DNA of 18,446 bases from Methylococcaceae bacterium UBA1147 (GTDB taxonomy: Bacteria; Pseudomonadota; Gammaproteobacteria; Methylococcales; UBA1147). Below, in pieces: positions 15,488-18,446 of the stretch; position 1 is the stretch's first letter, and every line of letters begins with the position of its first letter. The notes beneath the pieces are model-generated. The model saw only the letters and a program-made list of their open reading frames with translations. It was not told the origin of the DNA and did not search any database. Where the stretch lies: contig DBZZ01000024.1 in the NCBI GenBank assembly GCA_002311315.1, forward strand, positions 71,230 through 89,675, read 5' to 3'. The position numbers were made by a program, and so were the translations under genes.

Positions 15488-15673
15488 GTGGGAGAAGTAC
15501 TGCCATTCAGAAGGCCGAAGGTCTCCGAACGTTTCAAGGGAAGGGCCCTGTGCAGCGCCGGATTTCACAAATGGGTCATTGTGCAGGACCAGCATTTCGA
15601 CGTTAAACAGGGAAAACTGGTCAGCCTTTCTCAATGCCGCCGTTGCGGCAAGACGAAGACGGAACTTCTCTAG
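15488..15673 (+). CDS. 61-residue zinc-ribbon-like protein
   Basis: A very short protein with four spaced metal-ligand residues: C22 and H27 in CSAGFHKW, and C50 and C53 in CRRCGK. The pattern C-x4-HKW ... C-x2-CG resembles small zinc-ribbon proteins of the DUF1660 kind, though I cannot name the family with certainty. The N-terminus is basic and proline-rich. The start is GTG at 15488, preceded by GGGGA about 7 bases upstream, a good ribosome-binding site that supports the gene despite its size. It lies about 100 bases before the oxidase gene on the same strand. Function unknown; zinc binding is inferred. Confidence 0.6.
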   Translation: MGEVLPFRRPKVSERFKGRALCSAGFHKWVIVQDQHFDVKQGKLVSLSQCRRCGKTKTELL

Positions 15674-15778
15674 AATCAGCCGTATATCCGTGATCCGCTG
15701 CCCCTGTTGGCGATCAGTTCGGCAATCGCCGGCGAGGCCAGCCTGGCTTTATCCTGATCAAATTGCTTGAATGACCCG

Positions 15779-16975
15779 ATGTTCCGATCCGATGTAATTG
15801 TTATTGGGGGCGGCATCGTGGGTCTGGCAACTGCTTGGCAGATCCTGAGAAAACGCCAGTCTACCCGGCTGATCCTGTTGGAAAAAGAGCCGCGACTCGC
15901 AGCTCACCAGAGCGGGCGTAATTCAGGTGTTATTCACTCCGGAATCTACTATCGGCCGGGTTCTCTGCGGGCTGAAAATTGCCGTGCCGGCAAGGCGGCG
16001 CTGGAAGATTTCTGCGGGCAGTATTCCATACCCTGGAAACGGACCGGGAAGATCATCGTTGCAACTAGCCGCGAACAACTGACTCCCCTGCAGACCATCT
16101 TCGAACGCGGGCAGGCAAACGGCATTGATTGCAAGCTCATCGACAGAAGTCGTATTCTGGAACTTGAGCCGCATTGTGCCGGGATCAGGGCGGTCCATGT
16201 CCCGGAAGCAGGGATTGTCGATTACCCGGCCGTATGCCGGCAACTTGCGTCGCTGATCGAAGAGGCCGGGGGAGTGATCAAGCTCGATACACGGGTGACG
16301 GGCCTGAAGCAGGAGTCGGACAGGGTCAGTGTTGCCACCAACGCCAGCGAAATGCAGTCGACCCGTGTAGTGAACTGTACAGGCCTGCACAGTGATCGCG
16401 TGGCCCGCTTGAGCGGCCTGCCGCTCAGGGAACTGGTGCTGCCCTTTCGGGGTGAGTACTTTGTTCTGAAGCCGGAAGCCGAGAGCCTGTGCAGAACTCT
16501 CATTTACCCGGTTCCGGACCCACGGTTCCCATTCCTGGGCGTTCATTTTACGCGTAGGATTCATGGAGGAGTCGAGTGCGGACCCAACGCGGTTCCGGCC
16601 CTGGCAAGGGAAGGCTATCGCTGGACCACCATCAATCTCCGCGATTTGTCCGAATTCGTGACCTACCCGGGGGCGCTTAGAATGGGTCTTCGCTACTGGA
16701 AAACCGGGCTTGGAGAGATCTGGCGTTCATTTTCCAAGGCGGCGTTCGTAAAAGCACTGCAGCGACTGGTTCCCGATATCCGGGCAGAGCATCTCGAGGT
16801 TGCTCCGTCGGGTGTGCGGGCACAGGCACTCGGACTCGACGGCCAGCTTCTTGACGATTTCCTGATTCTCAACCACGGCCGGGTTCTCAACGTCTGCAAT
16901 GCCCCTTCCCCCGCTGCCACTGCATCGCTGACCATCGGTCAGCGGATCGCTGATGAGTTGGTGTCGGACTGGTAA
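15779..16975 (+). CDS. lhgO: L-2-hydroxyglutarate oxidase/dehydrogenase
   Basis: A 398-residue flavoprotein of the DAO superfamily, close in length to E. coli LhgO (422). The FAD-binding Rossmann motif is at the N-terminus (VIVIGGGIVGLATAW), followed by LLEKEPRLAAHQSGRNSG and the LhgO-typical VIHSGIYYRPGSL. Later family segments are VNCTGLHSDRVARLSG, the LPFRGEYF strand, VHFTRRIHGGVECGPNAV and a C-terminal NAPSPAATASLTIG. The enzyme oxidises L-2-hydroxyglutarate, a by-product of central metabolism, to 2-oxoglutarate, passing electrons to the membrane quinone pool or oxygen. The ATG at 15779 begins four residues after an in-frame TTG at 15767 and fits the family N-terminus; neither has a strong ribosome-binding site. 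It converges on the ABC transporter genes, 98 bases away. Confidence 0.92.
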   Translation: MFRSDVIVIGGGIVGLATAWQILRKRQSTRLILLEKEPRLAAHQSGRNSGVIHSGIYYRPGSLRAENCRAGKAALEDFCGQYSIPWKRTGKIIVATSREQLTPLQTIFERGQANGIDCKLIDRSRILELEPHCAGIRAVHVPEAGIVDYPAVCRQLASLIEEAGGVIKLDTRVTGLKQESDRVSVATNASEMQSTRVVNCTGLHSDRVARLSGLPLRELVLPFRGEYFVLKPEAESLCRTLIYPVPDPRFPFLGVHFTRRIHGGVECGPNAVPALAREGYRWTTINLRDLSEFVTYPGALRMGLRYWKTGLGEIWRSFSKAAFVKALQRLVPDIRAEHLEVAPSGVRAQALGLDGQLLDDFLILNHGRVLNVCNAPSPAATASLTIGQRIADELVSDW

Positions 16976-17073
16976 AGGAGACGGGCAGTGGTTAGAGACC
17001 TCCGGTTGGAACCTTGCCCGGAACTCGGTGACAACCATCGGCTGCGCGCTCCAGCGTTGACTGCGGTGGTACT

Positions 17074-17862
17074 TCAGCCGGGCCGGCAGCGTTGAACCGG
17101 AATGACAAAGGGGTACTGGTTGGCGGTTCCGATGTGCGCGCGGATTCCGAAGCAGCGGGCCAGGTTTTCTTCTGACAGCACATCCTGCGGTTTCCCCTGA
17201 GCCAGAATCCGCTTGTCGAACAACAGCAATAGCCGGCTGCAATAGCGGGCTGCCAGGGTCAGATCGTGAAGCACCATCATGATACCCATCCCGGATTGCG
17301 ACAGTTGGCGAAATTTTTCCATTACGTCGAGCTGATGTCCTGGGTCAAGACCGGCGACCGGTTCGTCAGCGAGCAGTAACCGAGGTTCTACCGCCAGTGC
17401 GCGGGCCAGCATCACGCGGGCTTTCTCACCGCCTGATAGGGTGTTGATGGAGCGGTCGGAGAACTGGCTGACATCACACGTACTAAGGGCCTGCGAGACT
17501 ATTTTCAGATCCTTCTCTGAAGGACCTTTCCATGATTCCCTGTGGGGAAGGCGACCGAGCATGACCACGGTCTCGACTGTAACGTCCCAGTGGCTTTCGT
17601 TCCCTTGTGGAAGGTAAGCTAGTTGACGGGCCCGTTGTCGTTCGCTGATCGAAGTGATGGGTCGGTTCAGGAAGCGAATCTCGCCTGAACGGGACGGCAA
17701 CAGCCCGGCAATGGTTCGCATCAGGGAGGTTTTTCCGGCTCCGTTTGGACCGATGATTCCGACCAGTTCTCCTGCCTCCAGGCTGAAATCTGTTTCGATG
17801 AGGATGCTGGCCTTGTCGAAACCAACGCTGATCCCCGACAGCTGAAGAAGCTTCACGGCCAT
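17074..17862 (-). CDS. BtuD/FhuC-type ABC transporter ATPase
   Basis: A 262-residue ATP-binding subunit of an importer for cobalamin or ferric siderophores. Walker A is GPNGAGKT (38-45), the Q-loop Gln is Q86, the signature is LSGGE (142-146), Walker B is LLLADEP (162-168) and the switch His is H199. The N-terminal part (LSGISVGFDKASIL) and the Q-loop region (LAYLPQGNESHWDVTVETVVMLGR) are typical of the FepC/BtuD/HmuV group. The start ATG at 17862 overlaps the end of the permease gene by 10 bases, so both are translated together. A frame reading further upstream to 18120 lies over the permease in another frame and is not used. Whether the cargo is B12, haem or a siderophore cannot be settled from this subunit. 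Confidence 0.92.
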   Translation of the reverse strand: MAVKLLQLSGISVGFDKASILIETDFSLEAGELVGIIGPNGAGKTSLMRTIAGLLPSRSGEIRFLNRPITSISERQRARQLAYLPQGNESHWDVTVETVVMLGRLPHRESWKGPSEKDLKIVSQALSTCDVSQFSDRSINTLSGGEKARVMLARALAVEPRLLLADEPVAGLDPGHQLDVMEKFRQLSQSGMGIMMVLHDLTLAARYCSRLLLLFDKRILAQGKPQDVLSEENLARCFGIRAHIGTANQYPFVIPVQRCRPG

Positions 17863-18446
17863 TCCCTTCGGGCTTTCATGATGAGCAGTAAGAAAAATGG
17901 CCCGCCGATTAATGCGGTTAAAACCCCGAGTTTCAGTTCCTGTCCATGGGAAAGAATCCGTACTGCGATGTCTGCAGTCAGGGTCAGGCAGGCTCCTCCC
18001 AGTGCGCTTGCCAGCATCAGTGATCCCGGTTTGTTCCCGACCCGTTTGCGCAGAAGGTGTGGCACGACCAGGCCGACGAAGCCAATGGTGCCGGTGACCG
18101 CGGTTGCCGCTCCAACGCATAGAGCGGTGCCTGCCACCAGTTGCTTGCGTACGCGGGCCACGTTGAATCCCATGCTTTGGGCCACGTCCTCACCGAGTAT
18201 CAGTGCATCCAGGGGCCTGCCAAGCGGCAGAAGCACACACCATCCGGCGACCATGAATGGGGCCGCCAGCCAGACCTGTTCGTAACTGCGGTCGGCGAGA
18301 GAGCCCATGAGCCAGAACATGATTTCCAGCGATGCGAACGGGTTCGGAGCGAGGTTGATGGCTAACGAGGTCAGGGCGGACGCGAAACTGGTAATGGCGA
18401 TACCGGCCAGGATGAGATGCAGGGTCCCTGCGTTCTTGCCGCTGAT
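17853..18446 (-). CDS. BtuC/FecCD-type ABC transporter permease (3' part, cut by window edge)
   Basis: The C-terminal 197 residues of a membrane permease of the FecCD/BtuC family; the frame is open to the window edge, so the start lies outside. Visible family features are LHLILAGIAITSFASALTSL, PNPFASLEIMFWLMGSL, the motif GEDVAQSMGFNVARVR, the coupling region VTGTIGFVGLVVPHLLR, and the C-terminal LPxGxL-like segment ADIAVRI ... ELKLGVLTALIGGPFFLLLI. It precedes the ATPase and overlaps it by 10 bases. A full-length protein would be about 320-350 residues. It forms the membrane channel for a B12 or iron-chelate importer; the substrate-binding protein is probably upstream, outside the window. 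Confidence 0.92.
   Translation of the reverse strand: MSGKNAGTLHLILAGIAITSFASALTSLAINLAPNPFASLEIMFWLMGSLADRSYEQVWLAAPFMVAGWCVLLPLGRPLDALILGEDVAQSMGFNVARVRKQLVAGTALCVGAATAVTGTIGFVGLVVPHLLRKRVGNKPGSLMLASALGGACLTLTADIAVRILSHGQELKLGVLTALIGGPFFLLLIMKARREWP

Noticed and set aside
16976..17073. terminator between lhgO and the ABC ATPase gene
   Set aside because: Short GC-rich inverted repeats such as GCCGGGCCGGC occur, but no stem followed by a T-run.
17863..18120. N-terminal extension of the ABC ATPase
   Set aside because: It overlaps the permease gene in another frame; the ATPase domain begins at 17862.

Overview
The window reads as ordinary, gene-dense chromosomal DNA of a gammaproteobacterium. 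The gene types point there: a Pqi (MCE) intermembrane-transport operon, a DUF2232 membrane protein, a rhomboid protease, an LhgO-type oxidase and a BtuCD-type importer. This placement is inference from gene content, since no rRNA or other marker gene is present. I found no tRNA, CRISPR array, insertion sequence or phage genes.

Left part (1-4.8 kb). A gene-poor stretch is followed by a BtuF-like substrate-binding protein without a signal peptide (394-1200, +). Convergent to it is a four-gene operon on the minus strand, in transcription order pqiC, pqiA first half, pqiA second half, pqiB. It encodes an outer-membrane lipoprotein, two separate PqiA-like inner-membrane proteins and a three-MCE-domain PqiB, a predicted machine for moving lipids or other hydrophobic molecules across the periplasm.

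Centre (5.07-12.6 kb). Eight genes in three tightly packed units form the most interesting region. Unit A (minus) is a GT4 glycosyltransferase, a SAM methyltransferase and, after a 188-base gap, a multi-pass flippase-like membrane protein. Unit B (plus) is a CDP-alcohol phosphatidyltransferase and a second SAM methyltransferase. Unit C (minus) is a GTP cyclohydrolase II-RibD reductase fusion, a medium-chain dehydrogenase without the usual zinc ligands, and a 6-pyruvoyltetrahydropterin-synthase homologue whose zinc ligands are kept but whose catalytic Cys and Asp-His are replaced. Most neighbouring genes within units overlap by 4 bases. Together they look like a pathway that takes GTP to a pyrimidine- or pterin-like product, with a linked glycosyl/phospho-alcohol/lipid branch. 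I know of no described pathway with this set, so its product is unknown here.

Right part (13.0-18.4 kb). A plus-strand series follows: a DUF2232 membrane protein, a rhomboid protease, a small three-helix membrane protein, a 61-residue zinc-ribbon-like protein and an L-2-hydroxyglutarate oxidase. At the right edge on the minus strand are the ATPase and the 3' part of the permease of a cobalamin/ferric-siderophore type ABC importer, cut by the window end. The BtuF-like protein at the left end belongs to the same transport superfamily but lies about 16 kb away on the other strand and lacks an export signal.
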